The notes below the pieces were generated by a model, which was not told where the DNA came from, did not search any database, and was given only the letters and a program-made list of their open reading frames with translations. Both the position numbers and the translations under genes were made by a program. A stretch of DNA of 12,446 nt from Deltaproteobacteria bacterium (lineage in GTDB: Bacteria > Desulfobacterota > Binatia > Binatales > Binataceae), in the NCBI GenBank assembly GCA_021799555.1, contig JAJZAG010000075.1, positions 1 to 12,446 of the forward strand, given 5' to 3'. Shown here one piece after another: positions 1 to 6,299 of the stretch (the stretch's first letter is position 1; the number at the start of each line of letters is the position of its first letter).

Positions 1-108
1 CGCCCAATGGACGGATACGGTTATCCGCGCCACGTGCGGATCAGCGTTGGATTGCCTGAGGAAAACCGCCGGCTCGTCGAGGCGCTCGAACAGGTGCTCG
101 CACGATAG
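1..108 (+). CDS. hisC: Histidinol-phosphate aminotransferase, C-terminal end (partial)
   Basis: The window opens inside an open frame that starts in frame at base 1 and stops at TAG 106-108, giving 35 residues. The piece RPMDGYGYPRHVRISVG followed by PEENRRLVEAL matches the C-terminal signature of HisC-type class I/II PLP aminotransferases. There the arginine of the (V)RP...G motif and the later VRISVG strand help bind the substrate phosphate and carboxylate. HisC converts imidazole-acetol phosphate and glutamate to histidinol phosphate; close relatives also transaminate aromatic keto acids. That second role would suit the tyrA gene 500 bases downstream, but the fragment cannot decide between the two substrates. 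The catalytic lysine lies outside the window. Confidence 0.82.
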   Translation, partial: RPMDGYGYPRHVRISVGLPEENRRLVEALEQVLAR

Positions 109-155
109 GGCGAAGCGGCGTTTGCGTGTGCGATTCACTGGCGGCGTCAAGGTCC

Positions 156-620
156 ATGATTAATTTAAGGCGTGACTGGCCAACGATAATGCTGCTCACC
201 TTGATGTATGCGGCGGCGCTGTACACGTGGCCCTCGGCGCCCGCGCGGATTGCGTCGCACTGGAACGCGAGCGGGCAGGTTGACGGCTATGCGGGACGCT
301 TCGCGGGATTGATGCTGATGCCGATGATTGCGACGGTAATCTATTTGAGCACGGGACTTGGGCCGATACTTAAGCCGGGAAGGATCAATGAGCCGCTGAT
401 GCGCGCGCTGCGAATTGAGAGCTTTGCGGTGATAATGCTACTGGCTGGCGTGTTGTTGGTTACGATCGCCACGATTCACGGTATCGCCCTGAACATGAAC
501 ACGGTTGTATGGCCGATGCTCGCGATTATTTTTGTCGCCACTGGAAATCTCGTCTTGCGCGCGGCCCAGAGCAAGATTGCGGAATTGAAGGTTGCGGCCC
601 GGAGCGTGGAAAAACGCTGA
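156..620 (+). CDS. DUF1648 (SdpI N-terminal type) integral membrane protein
   Basis: This is a 154-residue protein with about four predicted membrane segments, near residues 9-25, 48-66, 90-107 and 115-136. Between segments 1 and 2 it has the motif HWNASGQVDGY (35-45), the hallmark of DUF1648 domains as found at the N terminus of SdpI-like immunity and signalling proteins. The SdpI C-terminal part is absent, so it is a stand-alone DUF1648 protein of unknown function. I chose ATG 156, preceded by AAGG at 149-152, because hydrophobic family members start this way; GTG 126 would add ten unconvincing residues. The stop TGA 618-620 shares one base with the tyrA start, so translation of the two is probably coupled. 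A role in sensing or resisting membrane-active compounds would be an extrapolation from SdpI. Confidence 0.72.
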   Translation: MINLRRDWPTIMLLTLMYAAALYTWPSAPARIASHWNASGQVDGYAGRFAGLMLMPMIATVIYLSTGLGPILKPGRINEPLMRALRIESFAVIMLLAGVLLVTIATIHGIALNMNTVVWPMLAIIFVATGNLVLRAAQSKIAELKVAARSVEKR

Positions 621-1486
621 TGGCGCCGCTGTTCAAACAGATGACAATCGCCGGGGTCGGGCTTATCGGCGGCTCGCTCGCCTCCATCGCGCGGCGCGAG
701 GGGTTGGTCGAGCGAATTGTCGGGCTCGGACGGTCGCAGACCAACCTCGATGTTGCCGTCGAGCGTGGAATGCTTGACGCCGCGACGCGCGATCCCGCCG
801 AGGCGGCGCGCGGCGCCGATTTGGTTGTGCTAGCGGTGCCGATCCTTTCGATGCGCCCGACGCTCGAGCGGATGCGTGCGTACCTCAAGCCGGACGCTGT
901 GATCACCGACGTTGGTAGCGTGAAGGGGTGGGTGGTGCGCGAGCTCGAGCCGTTACTTCCGACCGGGGTGGCGCTGGTCGCCGCGCATCCTGTTGCCGGC
1001 AAAGAGACGGTCGGCGCTGCTTCGGCGGACCCCGAGTTGTTTCGCGGCCGGCGCGTGATTATCACGCCCTCGGCCAAAAGCACGGCGGACGCAATCGCGA
1101 AGGTGGAAGCGCTATGGACCGCGGCCGGCGCGTGTGTGATTCGGATGGAACCGGACTTGCACGACGCGATTTTGGCCCGCGCAAGCCACCTGCCGCAAAT
1201 CGTTGCAAGTGTTCTGGCCGCGGTGCTTGCCGAAGAACGCGTGGGCGGACTGTTGGCGGCGGATTTCGGGGCAAGCGGGCTGCGTGACACGACACGGCTT
1301 GCGGGATCGTCTTGGGAGATTTGGCGCGACATATTTATCTCCAATCGCGACGCGATCGTCGACGCATTGCACCTGTTCGGAAGTGCGATTGAAGAATTTC
1401 AGGAGCTGCTCGAAATCGGTGATCTAACCGGACTCGAGCGGCTGTTTAATCGGGGCCGCGCGATGCGCGAAAAGTTAGTGCAATGA
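620..1486 (+). CDS. tyrA: Prephenate dehydrogenase (or arogenate dehydrogenase)
   Basis: This 288-residue cytosolic enzyme oxidatively decarboxylates prephenate (or arogenate) for tyrosine synthesis. A Rossmann fold starts at once with the NAD(P)-binding loop GVGLIGGS (12-19). Family signatures follow: ITDVGSVKG (95-103), AHPVAGKE (122-129), SHLPQ with the conserved His190, and GLRDTTRLAGSSWEIW (220-235). The length matches monofunctional TyrA; no chorismate mutase or ACT domain is fused. Cofactor and substrate preference cannot be read with certainty. ATG 620 overlaps the preceding stop by one base (TGATG); ATG 641 is an alternative start that keeps the whole fold. The gene ends in an ATGA overlap with cmk. 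The aroA gene, often found between tyrA and cmk in related operons, is not here. Confidence 0.93.
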   Translation: MAPLFKQMTIAGVGLIGGSLASIARREGLVERIVGLGRSQTNLDVAVERGMLDAATRDPAEAARGADLVVLAVPILSMRPTLERMRAYLKPDAVITDVGSVKGWVVRELEPLLPTGVALVAAHPVAGKETVGAASADPELFRGRRVIITPSAKSTADAIAKVEALWTAAGACVIRMEPDLHDAILARASHLPQIVASVLAAVLAEERVGGLLAADFGASGLRDTTRLAGSSWEIWRDIFISNRDAIVDALHLFGSAIEEFQELLEIGDLTGLERLFNRGRAMREKLVQ

Positions 1487-2181
1487 TGCGCACGAAACCG
1501 ATTATCGCGATCGACGGTCCCGTCGGCGCCGGAAAATCGACGGTTGCGCGCGGCCTTGCGCGCGAACTCGGCTTCAGCTACCTCAACACAGGTGCTATGT
1601 ACCGCGGGCTGGCAATTGCAGCGCGGGAGGCGGGAATCGATCCGGCGGCGCCGGACCTCGAAGCGCGTCTGGCACCGATTCTTGCCGCGATCCGGATCAA
1701 TTTTGCGGGCGACCGACTTTTGCTTGGCGGCGTGGACGTGACCGAACGGGTCGCGGACCCTGAAATCGGCGACCTGGCTTCTCGCCTGTCCGCCCTCGCG
1801 ACCGTGCGTGCGCGGATGCGTGATTTGCAGCGCGCGGCGGGAGCCGAGGGCGGGGTGGTGATCGAAGGACGCGATATTGGCACGGTGATCTTCCCCGATG
1901 CCGAGTTCAAGTTTTACCTCGACGCCGAGGTAGGCGTGCGCGCGCGGCGCCGTCATGCGGAACTCGTGGCCAAGGGCGTCTCGATAAGCTTGGGTGAAGT
2001 GCTCGAGCAACTGCGCGAGCGCGACGCGCGCGACGCAGGACGCGCGCTTGCTCCGCTCAAGCGCGCCGACGACGCAATCGTCGTGGATTCCACCGCGCTT
2101 GATATACCCGCAGTGATAAATGCGCTAAAAGAGCGTATACTATCGCGAAGCGGCGTCTCTAAGGGGTTGAAACGCAATTAG
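1483..2181 (+). CDS. cmk: Cytidylate kinase (CMP/dCMP kinase)
   Basis: This 232-residue P-loop kinase transfers phosphate from ATP to CMP or dCMP in pyrimidine nucleotide synthesis and salvage. The sequence shows Walker A GPVGAGKST (12-20), the nucleotide-binding segment NTGAMYR (35-41), the signature IEGRDIGTVIFPDA (127-140), the lid arginines RARRRHAEL (153-161) and the closing motif RDARDAGRALAPL (180-192). Asn35 sits where many family members have Asp in the DTGAMYR motif, a mild deviation. Length and architecture are typical of the long bacterial CMP kinase form. The start ATG 1483 overlaps the tyrA stop by four bases; the adjacent ATG 1486 is an equally possible start that drops one Met. 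The last 70 bases hold a likely promoter for rpsA, listed separately. Confidence 0.95.
   Translation: MMRTKPIIAIDGPVGAGKSTVARGLARELGFSYLNTGAMYRGLAIAAREAGIDPAAPDLEARLAPILAAIRINFAGDRLLLGGVDVTERVADPEIGDLASRLSALATVRARMRDLQRAAGAEGGVVIEGRDIGTVIFPDAEFKFYLDAEVGVRARRRHAELVAKGVSISLGEVLEQLRERDARDAGRALAPLKRADDAIVVDSTALDIPAVINALKERILSRSGVSKGLKRN
2113..2141 (+). promoter_or_regulatory. Candidate sigma70-type promoter for rpsA inside cmk
   Basis: A hexamer GTGATA (2113-2118, four of six matches to TTGACA) is followed after 17 bases by TATACT (2136-2141, five of six matches to TATAAT). The stretch is clearly more AT-rich than the surrounding coding sequence. Transcription would start near 2148, about 85 bases before the rpsA ATG. 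In E. coli, rpsA also has promoters within the cmk region, which supports the reading. There is no direct evidence of activity. Confidence 0.42.
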
Positions 2182-2232
2182 CCCGGTTGTAAGTTTCGCA
2201 GCAGCTTCGAGGTTCCCGGAAGGTTCCACTAC

Positions 2233-3975
2233 ATGGAGAAAGTTTTGCCTGAAAAACTCGGCGGAGGAGAAAATGACTTCGAGTCGCTGATGGAAGAGAG
2301 CCTCAAGGCTCCGCGTCCCGGTGATGTACTCATCGGGCGAGTCCTGCTCATAACCCGCGACCACGTCATCATCGATATCAACTACAAGTGCGAGGGCCAG
2401 GTTCCGGTCGCAGAATTTCTTGACGCCAACGGCAACCCGACCGTCAAGGAAGGCGACGAGGTTGATGTGTACTTCGAGGGCACCGAGACCGAAAACGGCA
2501 CGGTGATGCTCTCGCACGCGAAGGCCGAGAAATTCAAAGTATGGCGCGAGCTCGACCGCGCCTTTCAGACCGAGACCCCCGTCGAAGGCGTTGTACTTGG
2601 CAAGGTCAAGGGCGGCCTCAAGGTAGATATCGGAGTGCCGGCGTTTCTGCCCGGCTCGCATGTCGATATTCGTCCCGCGCGCAATCTTGACCGCTACGTC
2701 GGCCAGCGCGGGCGTTTCCAGATTCTCAAGTTCAACCGCGCGCGCGGCAATGTCGTCGTGTCGCGCCGCAGCGTGCTCGAACGCGAGCGCACTTCGCTCA
2801 AGGAGCAAACCCTCAAGGTTCTCGAAGAGGGCGTAATCCTCGAGGGCACGGTGAAGAATATCACCGACTACGGCGCGTTTATCGACCTGGGCGGTATCGA
2901 CGGCCTGCTCCATATCACTGATATGTCGTGGGGCCGTCTGAACCATCCGTCCGAGGTGCTCAAGGTTGGCGAAAAGGTCAAGGTCGTCGTCCTCAAATAC
3001 GATGCACAGCGTGAGCGTGTGTCGCTCGGGATGAAGCAGATCCTGGCCGACCCATGGAGCAAGGTCGCAGAACTTTATCCTCCCGGCACCCGCGCGCACG
3101 GTAAAGTCGTCAGCGTGACCGACTACGGCGCTTTCGTCGAGCTGGAAAAGGGCGTTGAGGGATTGATTCACGTTTCCGAGATGAGCTGGAGCAAACGTGC
3201 GGTTCATCCGTCCAAGGTGGTCAATCCGGGCGACGGCGTCGAGGTGCAGGTTCTGGGCGTCGATGAAGCGAACCGCCGTATCTCGCTCGGACTGAAGCAG
3301 ACGGAGCCGAATCCGTGGGTTGCGCTTGCCGAGAAGCATCCGATCGGCAGCCGCGTCTCCGGCAAGGTGAAGTCGATTACGGACTTCGGCGCGTTCGTCG
3401 AGATCGAGCCCGGAATTGACGGCCTGGTCCATATCTCCGACCTGTCATGGACGAAGAAAATCCGCCATCCGAGCGAAGTCGTGAAAAAGGGCGACGAAGT
3501 CGAAGCGGTCGTGCTTGGAATTGACGCCGAGAACGAACGCGTCAGCCTGGGAGTCAAGCAGCTTACACCTGATCCGTGGGATACGATTGCAGAGCGTTAT
3601 CCGCTCAACACCCGAATTCACGGCAAGGTGAGCTCGGTCGCGGATTTTGGTGTGTTCGTCGAGATCGAAGAGGGAATCGAGGGTCTGATTCATATTTCGC
3701 AGCTCTCGAACGAACGCGTCGATAAGCCGTCATCGTTGTACAAGGTTGACGATCAGGTCGAGGCGCTGGTCGTGCAGCTCGATCCCAAGGAGCGGCGCAT
3801 CGGCTTGTCGATCAAGGCGCTCAAGGCGCACGAAGAGCGCGAGGAGATGCAGGCATACCTCAAGCGCGAGCATGAGAACGCGCGGTTCTCGATGGAGGAT
3901 ATCCTCAACGAGGAACTGCGCCTCGACCGCGACGACGGCGAGCGCCGCGCTTCGCGTGGGCGCCGCGATCGCTGA
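2233..3975 (+). CDS. rpsA: 30S ribosomal protein S1, six S1 domains
   Basis: This 580-residue RNA-binding protein docks mRNA on the 30S subunit and melts structure around start sites. Six OB-fold S1 repeats can be followed at roughly 28-97, 115-180, 200-268, 285-355, 372-441 and 459-528. Repeats 3 to 6 carry the typical TDYGAF or ADFGVF core and GLIH(I/V)S strand; repeats 1 and 2 are the divergent ribosome-docking type. The length is close to the 557 residues of the E. coli protein, with a charged arginine-rich tail (570-580). ATG 2233 is preceded by GGAAGG (2219-2224) with 8-base spacing. Met20 at 2290 is an alternative start, because the conserved DFESLMEESLK segment begins just before it. 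A strong but out-of-frame Shine-Dalgarno plus ATG lies inside the first 20 codons. Confidence 0.96.
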   Translation: MEKVLPEKLGGGENDFESLMEESLKAPRPGDVLIGRVLLITRDHVIIDINYKCEGQVPVAEFLDANGNPTVKEGDEVDVYFEGTETENGTVMLSHAKAEKFKVWRELDRAFQTETPVEGVVLGKVKGGLKVDIGVPAFLPGSHVDIRPARNLDRYVGQRGRFQILKFNRARGNVVVSRRSVLERERTSLKEQTLKVLEEGVILEGTVKNITDYGAFIDLGGIDGLLHITDMSWGRLNHPSEVLKVGEKVKVVVLKYDAQRERVSLGMKQILADPWSKVAELYPPGTRAHGKVVSVTDYGAFVELEKGVEGLIHVSEMSWSKRAVHPSKVVNPGDGVEVQVLGVDEANRRISLGLKQTEPNPWVALAEKHPIGSRVSGKVKSITDFGAFVEIEPGIDGLVHISDLSWTKKIRHPSEVVKKGDEVEAVVLGIDAENERVSLGVKQLTPDPWDTIAERYPLNTRIHGKVSSVADFGVFVEIEEGIEGLIHISQLSNERVDKPSSLYKVDDQVEALVVQLDPKERRIGLSIKALKAHEEREEMQAYLKREHENARFSMEDILNEELRLDRDDGERRASRGRRDR

Positions 3976-3979
3976 CCGG

Positions 3980-4011
3980 GCCGGGCGCTAAGGGAGGTCG
4001 AATCGCCCGGC
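3980..4011 (+). promoter_or_regulatory. GC-rich hairpin holding the ihfB ribosome binding site in its loop
   Basis: GCCGGGCG (3980-3987) and CGCCCGGC (4004-4011) form a perfect 8-bp inverted repeat. The 16-base loop contains AGGGAGG (3991-3997), the only good Shine-Dalgarno upstream of the ihfB ATG at 4013. The linear distance from it to the start codon is 15 bases, unusually long. There is no T-run after the stem, so it is not a standard intrinsic terminator. The structure could govern ihfB translation. Confidence 0.5.
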
Positions 4012-4012
4012 T

Positions 4013-4309
4013 ATGACAAAGCGCGCGATTATCCAGAAGCTGCTCGAGAGGCACGAGGGTTTTTCCCGACGGCAATCGGAGACAATAGTCAACGCGATGT
4101 TCGACGCGATGGCAAACGTGCTGGCCGCCGGCAAGCGAATCGAGATTCGGGGCTTCGGCAGTTTTGGGGTGAAAGATCGGCGCGCCCGCCAAGGACGAAA
4201 TCCCAAAACCGGTGCAGCCGTGCCGGTTGATGCCAAGCGAATCCCGTTCTTCCGCGCTGGTAAAGATCTCCGTCTCGAAGTTAATGGCCAGGAAGACGCG
4301 GCGGGTTGA
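4013..4309 (+). CDS. ihfB: Integration host factor beta / HU-family DNA-bending protein
   Basis: This 98-residue basic protein of the bacterial DNA-binding (HU/IHF) family acts as a dimer in the nucleoid, bending DNA through two beta arms. The N-terminal helices (2-40) lead into the signature IEIRGFGSFGV (43-53) and the arm tip GRNPKTG (61-67), whose Pro64 is the residue that intercalates between base pairs. The C-terminal part FFRAGKDLRLEVN (79-91) is also standard. Its place directly after rpsA matches the rpsA-ihfB order of E. coli, so I name it the beta subunit; a homodimeric HU-like role cannot be excluded. The start is ATG 4013, with its Shine-Dalgarno in the loop of a hairpin. The last 26 bases overlap the next gene in another frame. 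Confidence 0.9.
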   Translation: MTKRAIIQKLLERHEGFSRRQSETIVNAMFDAMANVLAAGKRIEIRGFGSFGVKDRRARQGRNPKTGAAVPVDAKRIPFFRAGKDLRLEVNGQEDAAG

Positions 4310-4844
4310 ACCTATCCGGACTGCCGAAGCGCCCGCTGGCGTACGCCTTTGGGCGCCGTGGCGCTATGCATACCTTGCGAAAGCATCGGGCGCGAAGTCC
4401 GCTTGTATCTTTTGCTTTGGGCGCCTGACTAGCGCGGGACGCCGCAAGCGCTTGGTGCTATTTCAAACCGAAGGCGCGGTGGTGATGCTCAACCGCTACC
4501 CTTATAACAACGGACATCTGATGGTGGCGCCGCGGCGCCACGTGGCCTCGCCCGAGTTGCTCGATCGCGACCAGCGGATCGAGATCGGCGAATTGCTGTC
4601 GCGCGCGATCGCGGTCGTACGCGCGCAACTGCGCCCGTCGGGTATCAACGTGGGGGCGAATCTAGGCCGCAGCGCCGGTGCCGGCTTCGCCGAGCATATG
4701 CACTGGCATATCGTGCCGCGCTGGGACGGCGACAACAACTTCATGCCGGTGCTTGCCTCGACGCGCGTGCTGTCGCAGAGTCTCGAAGATAGCTACGCGC
4801 AACTCGGGCCGCTTTTCAAAGCGCTCGAGGCTGGTTTATCCTGA
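4284..4844 (+). CDS. HIT-family nucleotide hydrolase or AP4A phosphorylase-like protein
   Basis: This 186-residue protein belongs to the histidine triad superfamily. The active site HMHWHIVPRW (138-147) carries the H-x-H-x-H triad, whose middle histidine forms a nucleotidyl intermediate. Also typical are RLWAPWRYAYL (21-31), CIFC (41-44, a possible metal-binding pair), NRYPYNNGHLMVAP (70-83) and the segment around INVGANLGRSAGAG (121-134). The RLWAPWR plus CxxC layout is that of the Ap4A phosphorylase/Fhit-like branch (mycobacterial Rv2613c type) rather than the small HinT branch. Cleavage of dinucleoside polyphosphates is therefore the likely activity; the exact substrate is inferred. ATG 4284 is the only in-frame ATG giving the full N terminus; it overlaps ihfB by 26 bases, suggesting coupled translation. 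No strong Shine-Dalgarno is seen. Confidence 0.85.
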   Translation: MARKTRRVEPIRTAEAPAGVRLWAPWRYAYLAKASGAKSACIFCFGRLTSAGRRKRLVLFQTEGAVVMLNRYPYNNGHLMVAPRRHVASPELLDRDQRIEIGELLSRAIAVVRAQLRPSGINVGANLGRSAGAGFAEHMHWHIVPRWDGDNNFMPVLASTRVLSQSLEDSYAQLGPLFKALEAGLS

Positions 4845-4872
4845 ACACACAAGAGCGCCTCGGGAATAATCG

Positions 4873-6282
4873 ATGGACCACACACTGATCAATATCGGCA
4901 CGCTTGGCGGACTGCGTACTGCCGCTTATCAAACACTCCCGGTGCGCATGGAGATGCGGCGCAATCTGCTCAAGCGGCTGCGCGATAAGGAACGCATCCT
5001 GCCGGGAATCGTCGGTTATGACGACACGGTGGTGCCCGAGATTGAAAACGGCATCCTGGCCGGACATCACATGATCTTTCTCGGCGAGCGCGGGCAGGCG
5101 AAGTCGCGGATTATCCGCGCGCTAACGAGCCTGCTCGACGAGTTCGTGCCCGCGGTCGCCGGATGCGAGATCGACGACGATCCGTTTGCGCCGATTTGCC
5201 GGCGATGCCGCCGTTTGGCCGAGGAAAAAGGCGATGAGCTCGAGATTCACTGGATCGGCCGCGATCGGCGCTACGCCGAAAAGCTAGCGACTCCCGATGT
5301 GTCAGTTGCCGACCTGATCGGTGAGATTGATCCGATCAAAGTCGCCGAAGGACGCTACCTGGCCGACGAAGAAACGATCCATTACGGCCTGATTCCGCGG
5401 ACCAATCGCGGCATCTTCGCGATCAATGAACTTCCCGACCTGACCGAGAAGGTCCAGGTGGGTTTGTTCAACCTGATGGAAGAGAAGGACGTCCAGATCA
5501 AGGGCTACAAGATTCGTCTGCCCGTGGACGTGGTGTTCGTCGCGAGTGCGAACCCCGAGGATTATACCTCGCGGGGCAGGATAATCACGCCGCTCAAAGA
5601 CCGTTTCGACGTCCAGATACGCACCCATTACCCGAAAAAACTCGACGACGAGATAGCAATCATGGAGCAGGAGGCGCTCTATCCGCCGCGGCCCGGGATG
5701 GACGTGCGAGTGCCGCAATTCCTCAAAGACATTATCGCGCAGGTGACCTTCGAGGCGCGCGGCTCCAACGAGATCAACCAATCGTCCGGAGTCTCGGTGC
5801 GGGTTACGATTAACAACTTCGAGTCCGTTCTCTCGAATGCGGAAAAGCGCTCGGTGATCAATGGCGAGAACGAGATCGTTCCGCGCATTTCGGATTTGCA
5901 TTCGCTGTACGCCTCGACAGCTGGAAAAATCGAAATCGAATACGTCGGCGAGGACAAGAAGGAAGACGACTTGGTCGAGCGCCTGATCAATCGTGCGGTG
6001 CTGAAAGTTTTCGACCGGTATCTCAAGCTCGACGATCTAAAAAAAGTAAGCAGCTACTTTGACCAGGGATGGGGCGTCGAGGTTTCCGACCGCGCTCCTT
6101 CTTCCGAATACATGGAACCGCTGCGCGAGGTCACCGGATTGCGCGAGGCAATCGCGGCGCTCGGCCCGTTCGAGACGCCGGGCTTGATGGCGTCGGCGAG
6201 TGAATTTATTTTTGAAGGTTTGCACCTCCATCAGAAGCTCAACAAGGATCGCCAGGGCGGCCGCTTCGCCTATCACTCCTGA
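4873..6282 (+). CDS. AAA+ ATPase, magnesium-chelatase ChlI/MoxR-like
   Basis: This 469-residue cytosolic ATPase is of the ChlI/MoxR-like AAA+ group. Walker A is GERGQAKS (71-78), with Ser where Thr is commoner. Walker B-like IFAINELPDL (181-190) contains the catalytic Glu186, and sensor-1 is VFVASANPED (221-230) with Asn227. The segment SRGRIITPLKDRF (233-245) follows and carries the likely arginine finger. Between Walker A and B is an insertion with Cys98, Cys109 and Cys112 (the last two as CRRC). It resembles the pair Rv0958/Rv0959 of M. tuberculosis as I remember it, annotated as a possible magnesium chelatase but without a proven chelatase role. The VWA gene follows after 17 bases, and no other chelatase gene is present, so a MoxR-like chaperone or remodelling role is more likely than chlorophyll or cobalamin metal insertion. 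Confidence 0.86.
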   Translation: MDHTLINIGTLGGLRTAAYQTLPVRMEMRRNLLKRLRDKERILPGIVGYDDTVVPEIENGILAGHHMIFLGERGQAKSRIIRALTSLLDEFVPAVAGCEIDDDPFAPICRRCRRLAEEKGDELEIHWIGRDRRYAEKLATPDVSVADLIGEIDPIKVAEGRYLADEETIHYGLIPRTNRGIFAINELPDLTEKVQVGLFNLMEEKDVQIKGYKIRLPVDVVFVASANPEDYTSRGRIITPLKDRFDVQIRTHYPKKLDDEIAIMEQEALYPPRPGMDVRVPQFLKDIIAQVTFEARGSNEINQSSGVSVRVTINNFESVLSNAEKRSVINGENEIVPRISDLHSLYASTAGKIEIEYVGEDKKEDDLVERLINRAVLKVFDRYLKLDDLKKVSSYFDQGWGVEVSDRAPSSEYMEPLREVTGLREAIAALGPFETPGLMASASEFIFEGLHLHQKLNKDRQGGRFAYHS

Positions 6283-6299
6283 CTGCGGGTGAATTCCTG

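Noticed and set aside
526..1344. 272-codon minus-strand frame across tyrA
   Set aside because: Low-complexity Ser/Arg/Ala-rich translation typical of an antisense shadow in GC-rich DNA; TyrA motifs on the plus strand explain the region.
2140..3432. 430-codon open frame on the minus strand across rpsA
   Set aside because: It mirrors the strong codon bias of rpsA on the opposite strand, has no known domains, and the plus-strand S1 repeats are unmistakable.
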